A stretch of 64,000 bases of DNA from Marinobacter sp. ANT_B65 (GTDB taxonomy: Bacteria > Pseudomonadota > Gammaproteobacteria > Pseudomonadales > Oleiphilaceae), in contig NZ_NXGV01000001.1 of assembly GCF_002407605.1 (NCBI RefSeq), forward strand, positions 1,486,895-1,550,894. Reading direction: 5' to 3'. The first letter of the stretch is position 1. Every line of letters starts with the position of its first letter. The notes below the pieces were generated by a model that was not told the DNA's origin, did not search any database, and worked only from the letters and a program-made list of their open reading frames with translations. Positions 8,950 to 19,656 of this stretch are shown piece by piece. A program made the position numbers and the translations under genes.

Positions 8950-10368
8950 ATGGCCGGTAAAACCTTATACGACAAGTTATGGGATGACCATCTGGTCAAG
9001 CAGCGGGACGACGGTTCTGCGCTGATCTATATTGATCGGCAGTTGCTGCACGAAGTAACGTCCCCCCAGGCTTTTGAAGGGTTGCGTCTCGCAAATCGCA
9101 AGCCCTGGCGCATTGATGCCAACCTGGCTACTCCTGATCATAACGTGCCGACAACTGATCGAGATAAAGGCATCGACGGTATCGTTGATCCGGTTTCCCG
9201 CATCCAGGTTGAAACGCTCGACAAGAACTGCGATGAGTTCGGCATCCTTGAGTTCAAGATCAAGGACCAGCGTCAGGGTATTGTGCATGTGATCGGGCCT
9301 GAGCAGGGGGCTACATTGCCTGGAATGACAATCGTTTGCGGTGATTCCCATACGTCGACCCACGGTGCCTTTGGTTGTCTAGCTCACGGTATTGGTACGT
9401 CCGAGGTTGAGCATGCGCTGGCGACCCAGTGCCTGGTGCAGAAGAAGATGAAGAACATGCTGGTAAAGGTTAACGGCCAGCTTGGTAAAGGTGTTACAGG
9501 TAAGGATGTTGTACTCGCGGTTATCGGAAAAATTGGTACCGCCGGGGGGACCGGACATGCCATTGAGTTTGGTGGTGAGGCTATCCAGAATCTAAGCATG
9601 GAGGGCCGGATGACCATTTGTAATATGGCCATTGAAGCCGGTGCACGGGTTGGTATGGTTGCCGTTGACGGCACCACCATTGATTACGTAAAAGGACGGC
9701 CTTTCTCTCCCAAGGGTGAAACCTGGGATGCCGCCGTCAAGTACTGGCGCACTCTGCACAGTGATACGGATGCGGTGTTTGACAAGGTTGTTGAGTTGGA
9801 CGGCGAGGCTATTCTTCCGCAGGTAAGCTGGGGAACGTCTCCGGAAATGGTTGCGGGTATTGATGGCAATGTTCCGGATCCTGAGAAAGAGCAGGATCCG
9901 ATCAAGCGCGAAGGTATTCAGCGTGCGCTGAAGTATATGGGGCTGCAGCCAAATCAGGCGATCACGGATATCAAACTGGACCGGGTGTTTATTGGCTCAT
10001 GCACCAACAGTCGTATTGAGGATCTCCGGGAAGCGGCTGGTGTGGTTAAGGGGCGTAAAGTGGCAGCCAGCCTAAAGCAGGCCATGGTTGTTCCGGGTTC
10101 GGGGTTGGTAAAGGCTCAGGCGGAAGCGGAAGGTCTGGACAAGATCTTTATCGAGGCTGGCCTTGAATGGCGTGATCCGGGTTGCTCCATGTGTCTGGCT
10201 ATGAATGCCGACAAGCTCGGGCAGGGGGAGCACTGCGCATCTACTTCTAATCGAAATTTTGAGGGTCGGCAGGGCTTTGGTGGGCGTACCCATCTGGTTA
10301 GTCCCGCGATGGCCGCAGCGGCTGCTGTAACGGGCCATTTTGTTGATGTTCGCGAATTGCTGAACTGA
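8950..10368 (+). CDS. leuC: 3-isopropylmalate dehydratase large subunit
   Basis: LeuC is the large, iron-sulfur subunit of isopropylmalate isomerase and works with LeuD in leucine biosynthesis. At 472 residues it has the normal length. The three [4Fe-4S] ligands are visible as C351 in GSCTNSR and C412/C415 in the GCSMC motif. ATG 8950 is preceded by a GAGAGAG-rich ribosome site. leuD begins 21 bases after the stop, so the subunits are co-expressed. Regulation is probably by the divergent LysR gene. Confidence 0.97.
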   Translation: MAGKTLYDKLWDDHLVKQRDDGSALIYIDRQLLHEVTSPQAFEGLRLANRKPWRIDANLATPDHNVPTTDRDKGIDGIVDPVSRIQVETLDKNCDEFGILEFKIKDQRQGIVHVIGPEQGATLPGMTIVCGDSHTSTHGAFGCLAHGIGTSEVEHALATQCLVQKKMKNMLVKVNGQLGKGVTGKDVVLAVIGKIGTAGGTGHAIEFGGEAIQNLSMEGRMTICNMAIEAGARVGMVAVDGTTIDYVKGRPFSPKGETWDAAVKYWRTLHSDTDAVFDKVVELDGEAILPQVSWGTSPEMVAGIDGNVPDPEKEQDPIKREGIQRALKYMGLQPNQAITDIKLDRVFIGSCTNSRIEDLREAAGVVKGRKVAASLKQAMVVPGSGLVKAQAEAEGLDKIFIEAGLEWRDPGCSMCLAMNADKLGQGEHCASTSNRNFEGRQGFGGRTHLVSPAMAAAAAVTGHFVDVRELLN

Positions 10369-10389
10369 CCCACAGGAGATAACTGAACC

Positions 10390-11037
10390 ATGCGCGCATT
10401 TACACAACACCAGGGCCTTGTAGCTCCCATGGACCGTTCCAATGTGGATACGGACATGATCATTCCCAAGCAGTTTCTGAAGTCCATAAAGCGGACGGGG
10501 TTCGGTCCGAACCTGTTCGACGAACTGCGTTACCTGGACGAGGGTAAGCCTGATCAGGACAGTTCAAAACGGCCGCTGAATCCGGATTTTGTGCTTAATC
10601 AATCCCGTTACGAAGGTGCCAGCGTTCTGTTGGCGCGAAGCAATTTCGGGTGTGGGTCGAGTCGTGAACACGCCCCCTGGGCGCTTGATGACTACGGTTT
10701 CCGGGTTGTTATTGCTCCCAGTTTTGCTGATATTTTCTATAACAACTGCTTTAAGAATGGCCTGTTACCTATTGTTCTTGATGAAAAAATTGTAGATAAA
10801 TTGTTCCAGGAAGCCGAGGCTGCTGAAGGGTATCAACTGACGGTGGACCTGGTCGGGAAAACCGTGACTACCCCCTCTGGTGAATCCTTTGAGTTTGATG
10901 TTGATGACTTTCGTCGCCACTGTCTGCTCAATGGTCTCGATGATATCGGTGTAACTCTGGAAGATGCCGGGCAGATCAAGTCCTATGAAGATCAGCGCCG
11001 GAAAACAGCGCCCTGGCTGTTTGGGTCAGCAGAGTAA
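10390..11037 (+). CDS. leuD: 3-isopropylmalate dehydratase small subunit
   Basis: LeuD is the swivelling small subunit of isopropylmalate isomerase. The 215-residue length and the signature [13 protein letters not shown] near residues 86-98 are typical. ATG 10390 follows an ACAGGAGATAAC ribosome site. It lies between leuC and leuB, separated from leuB by 97 bases that contain a short stem-loop. Confidence 0.97.
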   Translation: MRAFTQHQGLVAPMDRSNVDTDMIIPKQFLKSIKRTGFGPNLFDELRYLDEGKPDQDSSKRPLNPDFVLNQSRYEGASVLLARSNFGCGSSREHAPWALDDYGFRVVIAPSFADIFYNNCFKNGLLPIVLDEKIVDKLFQEAEAAEGYQLTVDLVGKTVTTPSGESFEFDVDDFRRHCLLNGLDDIGVTLEDAGQIKSYEDQRRKTAPWLFGSAE

Positions 11038-11091
11038 TCCGGATACTACAACGCCCTGTGAGCGTGAAATCCGACGATAACGCATAACATG

Positions 11092-11110
11092 CTGGGTCGG
11101 CTCGACCCGG
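11092..11110 (+). other. Stem-loop in the leuD-leuB gap
   Basis: GGGTCG (11094-11099) and CGACCC (11103-11108) form a six-pair stem with a three-base loop, extendable by one or two pairs. No T-run follows, so it is unlikely to be a full intrinsic terminator. It could stabilise or process the leuCD message ahead of leuB. Confidence 0.45.
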
Positions 11111-11134
11111 CCCACAAAGATCTGGAAATCCATC

Positions 11135-12208
11135 ATGTCCAAAACTGTACTTCTTCTGCCGGGTGACGGCATCGGCCCGGAAATTGTTGCAGAGGCTGAA
11201 AAGATCCTGCATGCAATTAACGAAAAATTTGATCTTAAGCTCAGCTTTGAGTCTGCCCTGGTAGGCGGCGCTGCCCTGGATGAAACAGACAGCCCGTTAC
11301 CGGACGATACCCTGGATAAGGCCCGTAAAGCGGATGCAATTCTGCTTGGTGCTGTTGGTGGCCCAAAATGGGACAGTCTGCCCATGGCAAAGCGTCCGGA
11401 GAAAGGGTTGCTTGGACTGCGCTCCAATCTGGAGTTGTTTGCAAACCTGCGCCCGGCAATCCTGTATCCCCAGTTGGCATCAGCATCCTCACTGAAGCCT
11501 GAGGTCGTTTCCGGGCTGGATATCATGATAGTACGAGAGCTCACCGGCGGTATCTATTTTGGCCAGCCAAGAGGTGTCCGTGAATTGGAGAGTGGTGAGC
11601 GCCAGGGATACAACACCTACGCTTATACGGAATCGGAAATTCGTCGGATAGGTCGGGTTGCATTCGAAGCTGCGCAGCAGCGCGGTAAAAAACTGTGCTC
11701 GGTAGACAAGGCGAATGTACTGGAAGTGACGGTGCTGTGGCGTGAGATCATGAATGATCTGCAGCGTGAATACCCTGATGTCGAGTTGTCCCATATGTAC
11801 GTGGACAACGCGGCAATGCAGTTGGTGCGCGCACCAAAACAGTTCGATGTGATTGTGACTGGTAACATGTTTGGTGATATTCTCTCCGATGAAGCAGCCA
11901 TGCTTACCGGATCCATTGGTATGTTGCCGTCAGCCTCACTGAATTCCGAAAAGCAGGGCATGTACGAGCCCTGTCACGGTTCAGCTCCGGATATTGCCGG
12001 CAAAGGTATCGCCAATCCGCTGGCTACGATTATCAGTGCAGCGATGATGTTGCGTTACAGTCTCGATGAAGAGGCGGCTGCGGCAGCTATTGAATCGGCG
12101 GTAGACAAGGTGCTGGATCAGGGGTTGCGTACGGCGGATATCATGTCTGAAGGCGGTACTCTTGTGTCGACCCGTGAAATGGGCGATGCGGTGCTGGCTG
12201 CTTTATAA
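11135..12208 (+). CDS. leuB: 3-isopropylmalate dehydrogenase
   Basis: LeuB oxidatively decarboxylates 3-isopropylmalate with NAD, the third dedicated step of leucine synthesis. The 357-residue protein has the beta-decarboxylating dehydrogenase signature: a VDKAN segment with the catalytic Lys, the metal/substrate Asp residues in [10 protein letters not shown], and a downstream nucleotide site beginning HGSAPDIAG. It is the third gene of leuCDB. ATG 11135 lies 97 bases after leuD, the widest gap in the operon. Confidence 0.97.
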   Translation: MSKTVLLLPGDGIGPEIVAEAEKILHAINEKFDLKLSFESALVGGAALDETDSPLPDDTLDKARKADAILLGAVGGPKWDSLPMAKRPEKGLLGLRSNLELFANLRPAILYPQLASASSLKPEVVSGLDIMIVRELTGGIYFGQPRGVRELESGERQGYNTYAYTESEIRRIGRVAFEAAQQRGKKLCSVDKANVLEVTVLWREIMNDLQREYPDVELSHMYVDNAAMQLVRAPKQFDVIVTGNMFGDILSDEAAMLTGSIGMLPSASLNSEKQGMYEPCHGSAPDIAGKGIANPLATIISAAMMLRYSLDEEAAAAAIESAVDKVLDQGLRTADIMSEGGTLVSTREMGDAVLAAL

Positions 12209-12318
12209 TTTAATAATCCCCGATAGCAACGCGATGCGGTTGTTGCGGGAACATTCATCCTGTCCCTGCCGGCGATAAAGGCTGAGGGCAGGCATAAGAT
12301 GAGATTCAAAGGTCGCAC

Positions 12319-13434
12319 ATGAAGCGGGTTGGACTTGTAGGTTGGCGTGGCATGGTGGGTTCTGTCCTCATGCAGCGCATGCGCGATGAAAACGATTTCG
12401 CTGATATCGATCCGGTATTCTTCTCCACCTCCCAGACTGGTCAGCCAGCCCCGGACGTGGGGAAAGAGGGCGTTCCGCCATTGCAGGACGCGTTCGATAT
12501 CGAAACCCTCAAAACTCTGGATGTGGTGCTGACTTGCCAGGGCGGCGATTATACCGGTGCGGTTTATCAGAAACTGCGCGATGCGGGCTGGAACGGCTAC
12601 TGGATTGATGCTGCCTCGACACTGCGGATGGCCGACCACTCTGTGATCGTACTTGATCCGGTTAACCGCAATGTAATCGATTCAGCGCTGAATAGCGGTG
12701 TAAAGGATTACATTGGTGGTAACTGCACAGTCAGTCTGATGATGCTGGCTTTGGGTGGCCTGCTGGAGCAGGACCTGATCGAATGGGTATCTCCCATGAC
12801 GTATCAGGCGGCTTCCGGATCCGGAGCACAGAACATGCGAGAGTTGCTCAATCAGATGGGTGAGCTCAACCGCAGTGTTGGCGAGGAGCTTGCGAGCCCA
12901 TCGTCAGCGATTCTGGAAATTGATCGCAAGGTCACCGAGACCATGCGTTCCGACAGCTTTCCTACAGAGCATTTTCAGGTGCCTCTGGCCGGAAGTCTTA
13001 TTCCGTTTATCGACAAGCAACTCGATAACGGCATGAGCAAGGAGGAATGGAAAGCGGGTGTTGAGACCAACAAGATTCTCGGTCGTTCAGACAGCCCGAT
13101 TCCCATCGATGGTATCTGTGTCCGGATTGGCGCTATGCGGTCCCATAGCCAGGCACTGACCATCAAACTGAAAAAAGATCTTCCGATAGCTGAAATCGAA
13201 TCCATTCTTGCGAAAGCGAACGACTGGGTGAAGGTCATTCCCAATGAGCGCGATGCCAGCATTGAGGAGCTTACTCCCGCCAAGGTGACCGGCACGTTAA
13301 GCGTACCCATCGGGCGTATTCGTAAATTGGCCATGGGTCCGGAGTATATTTCTGCATTTACCGTGGGTGATCAGCTGTTGTGGGGTGCCGCTGAGCCCTT
13401 GCGCCGCATGTTACGGATCCTGCAGGAGCGTTAA
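12319..13434 (+). CDS. asd: Aspartate-semialdehyde dehydrogenase
   Basis: Asd reduces aspartyl phosphate to aspartate semialdehyde, the branch point to lysine/diaminopimelate, threonine and methionine. The 371-residue protein is of the E. coli type. It has a GWRGMVGS dinucleotide site at residues 8-15, the nucleophile C136 in GGNCTVS, and [12 protein letters not shown] near residues 273-284, which carries the catalytic His. ATG 12319 is 110 bases after leuB. A strong terminator follows, isolating asd from fimV. The leuB-asd-fimV-truA order is conserved in pseudomonads. Confidence 0.97.
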   Translation: MKRVGLVGWRGMVGSVLMQRMRDENDFADIDPVFFSTSQTGQPAPDVGKEGVPPLQDAFDIETLKTLDVVLTCQGGDYTGAVYQKLRDAGWNGYWIDAASTLRMADHSVIVLDPVNRNVIDSALNSGVKDYIGGNCTVSLMMLALGGLLEQDLIEWVSPMTYQAASGSGAQNMRELLNQMGELNRSVGEELASPSSAILEIDRKVTETMRSDSFPTEHFQVPLAGSLIPFIDKQLDNGMSKEEWKAGVETNKILGRSDSPIPIDGICVRIGAMRSHSQALTIKLKKDLPIAEIESILAKANDWVKVIPNERDASIEELTPAKVTGTLSVPIGRIRKLAMGPEYISAFTVGDQLLWGAAEPLRRMLRILQER

Positions 13435-13491
13435 GAATTGTTACACAGAGGCAATTAATGCCAACTGTGTCCGGTTTCGGAAATCCGGTCA

Positions 13492-13532
13492 GGGGGCAGA
13501 GGCTGATTTCAGTCTCTGCCCCTGTTATTTTC
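13492..13532 (+). terminator. Intrinsic terminator after asd
   Basis: GGGGCAGAG (13493-13501) pairs with CTCTGCCCC (13514-13522) around a 12-base loop and is followed by TGTTATTTT. This is a convincing Rho-independent terminator about 60 bases past the asd stop. Confidence 0.85.
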
Positions 13533-13594
13533 AAGAAGACTAGGGAGTTCCGGGCAACTGGTAAATAAATGGTGCAAGGATTGCTGCTGATTGA

Positions 13595-13616
13595 TTGATA
13601 AAAGAGGCTTTATCAA
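13595..13616. repeat. Perfect dyad upstream of fimV
   Basis: TTGATAAA and TTTATCAA form perfect eight-base inverted arms around AGAGGC, 133 bases before the fimV start. The asd-fimV gap is 314 bases and otherwise holds only the asd terminator and the fimV ribosome site, so this may be an operator. The binding protein is unknown. Confidence 0.5.
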
Positions 13617-13748
13617 CAATACTTGCCGGACTGAACATTAAAAATGCGTCATATCAAACAAGAATTAGCCAGGCAGGGGTCATCGGGCTCAGTCAGGTTC
13701 TGTTTGAAAAAAGCAGTCACGCATCACGGAGACTGGAAAGGAAAAAGC

Positions 13749-16700
13749 ATGAAGGTACGCAAGCTTGCGGTTGCACTGGCTCTGGCTGGGGGACTTGGAT
13801 CCGGCGTTGCTCAAGCCCTGGGGCTGGGTGAGATTGAACTTCAGTCCTATCTGAACGAGCCGATGAACGCAGAAATTTCTCTGCCACAAAGTCAGGGCAT
13901 TGATTCCGGCGATGTGTTTGTGAATATCGCTCCGGAAAAGGCATATCAGCGGCTCGGACTGCAAAGGAACCGGTTTTTAGGAAAGCTTCGTTTCGACGTA
14001 GCGACTCGTTCTGATGGCAGTCTGGTTGTCAATGTTTCCTCCAAGGAGCCGTTGAGAGAACCGTACCTTAACTTCCTGCTCGAGTTGACCTGGCCTAATG
14101 GTCGGCTGATGCGTGAATATGCAGTTTTGGTTGATCCCCCGGTTTATGCCGAAGAATCTGGTGTGTCTGAGCAGGTGGCTGCGCCTTCAAGCGCCCCGGC
14201 AGCTCAGTCCCGGCCCGCCACGTCTGCGCAGAGCGCAGAGTCGGCTCGTCGTCAGGCCGAAGCAGGTCAGTCGTCCCGGAGTGCCGGTTACGGTGCCGAT
14301 ACCTTTGGGCCCACAGGTGCATCTGACACATTGTGGACTATTGCCGCCAGTGTTCGCCCGGACGACAGTCTTTCCATGCAGCAGGTCATGCTGGCATTGC
14401 AGGACCTGAACCCGGATGCGTTTATCGGCAACAACATCAACAGGCTGAAGCGTGGCGAAGTGCTGCGCGTTCCGACAGCGGACCAGATTCGCAGTCGGAC
14501 CCGTGCCGAGGCAACTCGTACCGTTGCTCAGCAGAACCAGGAATTCCAGCAGCCAAAACGTACCCTCGACGCTACTGCTCAGCCGCAGCCAGACACAAGT
14601 GTTGCCTCTGAAGCGGCTGTCGGCGGTGATGAACTCAAGCTTCTGGTTGCGGACGATGCAGGTAACCGGAGCGAATCTGAAGGTGGATCCGCCGGCGGAG
14701 ATGGCCAGCTAGCAGGTGGCGTGGACGCTGGTGCCGCAGTGGCAATGGAAGAGCTTGAGAGTGCTCGCAGAGAGAACAACGAGCTAAACACTCGTGTGGA
14801 TGATCTGCAGGATCAGGTAGAAACCCTGAAGCGCTTGCTTGAACTGAAAAACAGCCAGCTTGCCGAGATTCAGCAGGGCGCTGTCGATGCGACTGATACC
14901 TCAGCCGAAATGGCTGTGGGCGCAGGCGAAAACAGTGAAGATGGTTTCTTACCTGAACCTGCCGGCGAAACCGGGTCTGAAGTTGAGCCTGGTCAGGAAG
15001 AGGCTGTCAATGCAGTGACCCCTGAAGGGGAAACTGATGCTTCTGAGGCTGGTGCTGAAGATGACAGTGCCAGTCTGATGGAGTCCGGAGAAACGGACGT
15101 CAGCCAGGACGATATGGCTGCACCAGGTGAAGCTCTTTCAGCGCCAGGCTCCGAAGATCAGTCGGTACCCGGGGTTGCGGACGAAGAGCTGGCAACTGAT
15201 ACCGGTAGCGATGCGTCAGCCGTTCCAGTTGAACAGCCGGCACAACCGGAAGCAGAAGTTAAGCCTGAACCCGAGCCTGAGCCTGTAGTTGAAGAAAAAA
15301 GCTTCCCTGCCAATGTGATTGACGCAATTACCGGTAACATGTTTTACCAGATTGCACTGGGCGGTGGGCTGGTTATCCTGCTACTCATTCTCCTGCTGCT
15401 TGCCCGGCGTAATTCCAGTCGTGAGAAAGCTTTTTACGAGCAGCTAAGCAGTGAGCCCGATGGACCTGACGACACCTTCGATCTGACACTGGATGAGGAA
15501 GATCCGGAACAGGGTGGGGGCAACAGTGCTCTGGAAGAAGCGGACACTTATATTGCATATGGCCGTTATGAACAGGCTGCCCAGACTCTTGAAACCGCTA
15601 TTTCCCAAGAGCCGAGCCGCACTGATCTTCGTCTGAAACTGCTTGGAGTCTACGCGGATAATCAGGACAGGGATTCGTTTGAGAAGCAGTTTGGTGAAAT
15701 CCAGGCTCTGGATGATGACGAAGCGATTGCCGAGGCCAGTGATCTTCGCTCGCGCCTTGAGGAAGCAGAGTCAATGCCAAGCATTGACGAGCTTGAGTCG
15801 CAGCTTCGCTCTGGGTCCTTTGCTGCGGAACCCGATGCATCGGAACCATTTGATGCAACGGAAGGTTTCGAAAATGCTGACGCTTCTCTGTCGGATGAGC
15901 TGATCGCAGATCAATATGACGCCAGCCGGGAAGAAAAAGTTGAGAATGAATTCGGTGATTATGATTCCGACCTTTCCGATATCGATCTTGATACTCTTGA
16001 AGATGCAGAGAAATCTGCAGAAGAGGCTGAAAAGAACAGCAGTGATGAGCTGATCGAATACGATGTTTCCGGGATTTCTCTGCCGGTAAGCAAAGACGAG
16101 GCAGGGGCTGAGGTGTCAGAAGAGGAAAGCGATTTTTCCTCTCTCGAAATAGATCTGGATGATCCCGAGGAATCACTGGACTCGCTTGAACAGTCGTCCG
16201 GTGATGTGTCAGAGCCCGAAGCGGAAAGTGCAGGCATTGAATCTCTGGATGAGTCTTTCCTTGACGAGCTTGATGCAGAGTTGGATAAGGTTGCCGGCGA
16301 GGATGATGTGCTTGGCGGCAAAGATTCAGAAGAGTCCCCGTTTGATGACCTTGAGCTGGACGTGTCTGATGAGGATCTTGCCCTGATGGACGAATTCTCG
16401 GATTCTGACGACCTGAAAAACACCACTCTTGATGAAGGTGAGTTGTCTCTGGACGATGAACTGACGCTGGATGATGCGCTCAGCGATGACGATCTTCTGG
16501 GCGGAAGCGATTCACTTGAAGCCCTGGATGATGAGTTGCCGGTAGCTTCTGATGAAGTTCGGGATGAGGTTGCAAAATCACCAGTTGCTGATATTGATGA
16601 GAACGATCTCGGTGACGATGATGATTTTGATTTCCTCGCTGGAACCGATGAAGCGGCAACCAAGCTGGATCTGGCAAGGGCCTATATTGAGATGGGTGAT

Positions 16701-16796
16701 AGCGATGGAGCTCGGGATATTCTTGAAGAGGTAGCACTCGAGGGAGATGACCAGCAGAAATCCGAAGCACAGGACTTGCTTAAAAATCTGTCCTGA
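13749..16796 (+). CDS. fimV: FimV family pilus/polarity hub protein
   Basis: FimV is an inner-membrane, peptidoglycan-linked protein needed for type IV pilus assembly, cAMP signalling and polar organisation in Pseudomonas. The 1015-residue protein shows a signal peptide ending near residue 23 and the conserved FimV N-domain. A LysM-like DTLWTIA...NINRLKRGEVLRVP segment lies at about 190-242 and a coiled coil at about 331-375. A single membrane helix at ~534-554 is followed by a TPR-like repeat at ~597-622, a very long Asp/Glu-rich low-complexity stretch, and the C-terminal FimV TPR domain at ~970-1015. ATG 13749 has a GGAAAGGAA ribosome site. An in-frame ATG at 13644 would place 35 extra residues before the signal peptide. 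Confidence 0.93.
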   Translation: MKVRKLAVALALAGGLGSGVAQALGLGEIELQSYLNEPMNAEISLPQSQGIDSGDVFVNIAPEKAYQRLGLQRNRFLGKLRFDVATRSDGSLVVNVSSKEPLREPYLNFLLELTWPNGRLMREYAVLVDPPVYAEESGVSEQVAAPSSAPAAQSRPATSAQSAESARRQAEAGQSSRSAGYGADTFGPTGASDTLWTIAASVRPDDSLSMQQVMLALQDLNPDAFIGNNINRLKRGEVLRVPTADQIRSRTRAEATRTVAQQNQEFQQPKRTLDATAQPQPDTSVASEAAVGGDELKLLVADDAGNRSESEGGSAGGDGQLAGGVDAGAAVAMEELESARRENNELNTRVDDLQDQVETLKRLLELKNSQLAEIQQGAVDATDTSAEMAVGAGENSEDGFLPEPAGETGSEVEPGQEEAVNAVTPEGETDASEAGAEDDSASLMESGETDVSQDDMAAPGEALSAPGSEDQSVPGVADEELATDTGSDASAVPVEQPAQPEAEVKPEPEPEPVVEEKSFPANVIDAITGNMFYQIALGGGLVILLLILLLLARRNSSREKAFYEQLSSEPDGPDDTFDLTLDEEDPEQGGGNSALEEADTYIAYGRYEQAAQTLETAISQEPSRTDLRLKLLGVYADNQDRDSFEKQFGEIQALDDDEAIAEASDLRSRLEEAESMPSIDELESQLRSGSFAAEPDASEPFDATEGFENADASLSDELIADQYDASREEKVENEFGDYDSDLSDIDLDTLEDAEKSAEEAEKNSSDELIEYDVSGISLPVSKDEAGAEVSEEESDFSSLEIDLDDPEESLDSLEQSSGDVSEPEAESAGIESLDESFLDELDAELDKVAGEDDVLGGKDSEESPFDDLELDVSDEDLALMDEFSDSDDLKNTTLDEGELSLDDELTLDDALSDDDLLGGSDSLEALDDELPVASDEVRDEVAKSPVADIDENDLGDDDDFDFLAGTDEAATKLDLARAYIEMGDSDGARDILEEVALEGDDQQKSEAQDLLKNLS

Positions 16797-16824
16797 TCCG
16801 TTATAATCGGATTATTGAGGCAGC

Positions 16825-16874
16825 AAACGCCGGCCGTCGGGGATTCCCCGACATTCAGCCGGCGTTTTGTTTTT
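16825..16874 (+). terminator. Two-tier terminator after fimV
   Basis: An outer stem AAACGCCGGC (16825-16834) / GCCGGCGTTT (16858-16867) encloses an inner hairpin GTCGGGG (16836-16842) / CCCCGAC (16846-16852). It is followed by TGTTTTT. It should end fimV transcription 28 bases after the stop. It also argues that truA starts downstream of it. Confidence 0.85.
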
Positions 16875-16901
16875 CCAGCAACATACTTTCCGGACCCACA
16901 T

Positions 16902-17810
16902 TTGTTTCTCGATCTCCAGGAACTTTCAGCAGATAAGACCGTTGGCAGCGGGCGGGTTGCACTGGCTTTCGAGTATGATGGCCGCAACTTTCATGGTTGG
17001 CAGCTACAGAAGTCCGGAGTTCGTTCGGTGGAAGCTGACCTTGCGGCTGCCGTATCCAAAGTTGCTGACCACCCGGTAGATCTTGTGTGTGCCGGGCGGA
17101 CCGATGCCCGCGTTCACGCAAGTTATCAGATCGCTCATTTCGAGACGTCGGCAATCCGTAGCCCCCGGTCCTGGGTAATGGGCATCAATACTGCTCTGCC
17201 GTTCGATATTGCTGTGCATTGGGCAGGTAATGGCTGTGACGATTTTCATGCCCGCTTTTCTGCAATTTACCGGCGCTATCGCTACATTATCTATAACAAT
17301 CCGGTGCGTCCGGGGATTCAGCGGGGGCAGGTAAGCTGGACGTTTCGGCCGCTGGATGCAGAGCGTATGAACGATGCAGCCCAAGCCCTTGTCGGAGAAC
17401 ATGATTTCTCTTCGTTTCGCGCTGCTGGCTGTCAGTCCCGAACCCCGGTGCGCTTTCTGGAGCAAATTAAAGTAACCCGCAATGGGGGTTTCGTCGTAAT
17501 TGATGTACAGGCCAATGCGTTTTTGCATCACATGGTTCGGAATATAGCCGGGGCGCTCATGGCTGTAGGTACAGGAAAGCAGTCGGTTGCCTGGATTCGT
17601 GACATACTGCTGGCAAAAGATCGTAAACTCGCTGGTGTGACTGCGCCTCCGGATGGTTTGTATCTCGTTGATGTGGGCTATCCTGAAAGTTTTGGTATCC
17701 CTGCCGCAGAGTGCGGACCGGGCTTTGCCAGGCCCTGGTTCAGTCGTGCAGAAAACAAGCCTGTATATCCGACGTACATTCATCAGAAACAACCGGTATC
17801 TATACCATGA
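16902..17810 (+). CDS. truA: tRNA pseudouridine(38-40) synthase
   Basis: TruA forms pseudouridine at positions 38-40 of the tRNA anticodon arm. The catalytic Asp is D68 in GRTDARVHA, and the downstream core [14 protein letters not shown] is intact. I chose TTG 16902 (302 residues) because the only earlier in-frame start, TTG 16815, would translate through the fimV terminator hairpin. No ATG or GTG is available before the conserved core. The C-terminus is slightly longer than usual. Its stop overlaps the trpF start in an ATGA, so trpF translation is coupled to it. The truA-trpF pairing is conserved in gammaproteobacteria. Confidence 0.93.
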   Translation: MFLDLQELSADKTVGSGRVALAFEYDGRNFHGWQLQKSGVRSVEADLAAAVSKVADHPVDLVCAGRTDARVHASYQIAHFETSAIRSPRSWVMGINTALPFDIAVHWAGNGCDDFHARFSAIYRRYRYIIYNNPVRPGIQRGQVSWTFRPLDAERMNDAAQALVGEHDFSSFRAAGCQSRTPVRFLEQIKVTRNGGFVVIDVQANAFLHHMVRNIAGALMAVGTGKQSVAWIRDILLAKDRKLAGVTAPPDGLYLVDVGYPESFGIPAAECGPGFARPWFSRAENKPVYPTYIHQKQPVSIP

Positions 17811-18436
17811 GCGCACGCGTCAAAATTTGTGGTCTGACCCGTGTTGAGGACGTACAAGGGGCCGTTGCAAATGGAGCGGATGCTCTTGGGTTTGTGTTTT
17901 ACGAGCCCAGCCCTCGTGCGGTTACTGTCGCTCAGGCCGAACTGCTCGTCAGTCATGTGCCAGCGTTCGTGTCTGTTGTTGGTCTGTTTGTGAACCCATC
18001 GGCAAAGCAGGTCAGGGAAGTTCTTGATCGCATTCCACTGGATTTACTCCAGTTCCATGGTGACGAGACTGCAGACTTCTGCGACCAGTTTGGTCGTCGC
18101 TGGATTAAGGCCGTGCGCGTTCAGAGCGCAGGGCAGATTGAACAGGCATTTGCTGAATATCACTCAGCTGCAGGGATTTTGGTGGATGCGTGGGACCCTG
18201 ACCGCTACGGTGGGACCGGGCATTCGTTCAACTGGAGTCTGATCCCTCCGGAGCGTTCCTTGCCACTCATATTGGCCGGTGGATTGTCATCTGATAACGT
18301 ATTTTGTGCGGTAGAACAGGTGAAGCCCTGGGCTGTAGATGTCAGCGGAGGCGTTGAGAAAAGCAAAGGCATTAAAGACATCGAAAAAATTTCTGACTTT
18401 ATTAAAGAGGTTCACCGTGTCTGTAACACTGACTGA
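17807..18436 (+). CDS. trpF: Phosphoribosylanthranilate isomerase
   Basis: TrpF catalyses the Amadori rearrangement of phosphoribosylanthranilate in tryptophan synthesis. The 209-residue TIM-barrel shows VKICGLTR with the general-base Cys near residue 8, and the catalytic Asp in [17 protein letters not shown] 17807 overlaps the truA stop by four bases. An upstream in-frame start at 17711 would lie inside truA and adds non-conserved residues. trpF is stand-alone here, not fused to trpC, as in pseudomonads. Confidence 0.96.
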   Translation: MSARVKICGLTRVEDVQGAVANGADALGFVFYEPSPRAVTVAQAELLVSHVPAFVSVVGLFVNPSAKQVREVLDRIPLDLLQFHGDETADFCDQFGRRWIKAVRVQSAGQIEQAFAEYHSAAGILVDAWDPDRYGGTGHSFNWSLIPPERSLPLILAGGLSSDNVFCAVEQVKPWAVDVSGGVEKSKGIKDIEKISDFIKEVHRVCNTD

Positions 18437-19637
18437 AGAAATGCTGGCTGCATTGCCGGATACGCGGGGTCATTTTGGTGCCTTCGGAGGACGATTCGTT
18501 TCCGAGACTCTGATGGATTCCCTGATGATCCTGGAAAAGGAATACCTTCGACTGAAGAAGGATCCCGATTTCCAGGCCGCGTTTGACAAGGATCTTGCGG
18601 ATTACGTTGGTCGCCCCAGCCCCTTGTACTTTGCTGAGAGGCTTACCCGCGAAACCGGAGGAGCCCAGATCTGGCTTAAACGGGAAGACCTTAACCATAC
18701 GGGTGCGCACAAGATAAACAACACGATTGGCCAGGCTCTGCTGGCCAGTTTTCTGGGGAAAAAGCGGATAATCGCTGAAACCGGTGCAGGGCAGCATGGC
18801 GTTGCGACGGCTACTGTCTGCGCCCGCCTCGGTCTTGAGTGTCACGTGTTTATGGGTGCTGAGGACGTTCAGCGTCAGTCGTTGAACGTTTATCGTATGA
18901 AACTTCTGGGTGCCCAGGTGCATGCAGTCGAGAGCGGTACCCGTACACTGAAAGATGCAATGAACGACGCTATGCGCGATTGGGTCACCCATGTTGATGA
19001 TACTTTCTATATCATTGGCACAGTTGCGGGCCCGCATCCGTACCCCCTTCTGGTCCGGGATTTTCAGTCAGTTATCGGGCGTGAAACCCGCAGTCAGTCC
19101 CTGGAAAAGACCGGGAAACTGCCGGATGCGCTTGTAGCCTGCGTTGGCGGTGGTTCCAACGCGATAGGCATGTTTTATCCGTTCCTGACGGATGAGTCGG
19201 TTCAACTTTATGGCGTTGAAGCCGGCGGGCTTGGCATTGAAACCGGTCAGCACGCTGCACCGCTCTGTGCGGGGCGTCCGGGTGTACTCCATGGTAACCG
19301 TACCTATCTGATGGAAGATGAAAACGGACAGATTGCAGGTACCCATTCGGTAAGCGCAGGTCTGGACTATCCAGGCGTCGGGCCAGAGCACAGCTGGTTA
19401 AAAGATATCGGGCGCGCCAACTATGTTTCAGTTACTGATGAAGAAGCGCTGAGCGCATTCCGTATGCTGACGCTGGTTGAAGGCATTATGCCGGCACTGG
19501 AATCTGCTCATGCTGTGGCATATGCAGTCAAGCTTGCAGCCACGATGGATAAAGACCAGGTGGTTGTCATTAACGTATCCGGTCGCGGCGACAAAGACAT
19601 TCATACCGTTGCGCAGTTGGATGGTATTGAACTCTGA
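18417..19637 (+). CDS. trpB: Tryptophan synthase beta subunit
   Basis: TrpB condenses indole with serine using pyridoxal phosphate. The 406-residue protein has the PLP lysine K99 in GAHKINNT and the phosphate-binding glycine loop GGGSNA. The start is GTG 18417, preceded by AAAGAGG, giving a 20-base overlap with the trpF 3' end. An upstream in-frame start at 18339 lies within trpF and would add a non-conserved extension. trpA follows after 19 bases, consistent with equal expression of the alpha-beta complex. Confidence 0.97.
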   Translation: MSVTLTEEMLAALPDTRGHFGAFGGRFVSETLMDSLMILEKEYLRLKKDPDFQAAFDKDLADYVGRPSPLYFAERLTRETGGAQIWLKREDLNHTGAHKINNTIGQALLASFLGKKRIIAETGAGQHGVATATVCARLGLECHVFMGAEDVQRQSLNVYRMKLLGAQVHAVESGTRTLKDAMNDAMRDWVTHVDDTFYIIGTVAGPHPYPLLVRDFQSVIGRETRSQSLEKTGKLPDALVACVGGGSNAIGMFYPFLTDESVQLYGVEAGGLGIETGQHAAPLCAGRPGVLHGNRTYLMEDENGQIAGTHSVSAGLDYPGVGPEHSWLKDIGRANYVSVTDEEALSAFRMLTLVEGIMPALESAHAVAYAVKLAATMDKDQVVVINVSGRGDKDIHTVAQLDGIEL

Positions 19638-19656
19638 TTAATCGACAGGAGCAGGC

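Noticed and set aside
14880..16650. Tandem repeat or CRISPR-like region in fimV
   Set aside because: The repetitive look comes from Asp/Glu/Ser-rich codons in a continuous frame; there is no regular repeat unit.
15959..16663. Serine-rich 234-codon frame opposite fimV
   Set aside because: It is the antisense of the Asp/Glu-rich FimV repeat region; the low complexity explains the long open frame.
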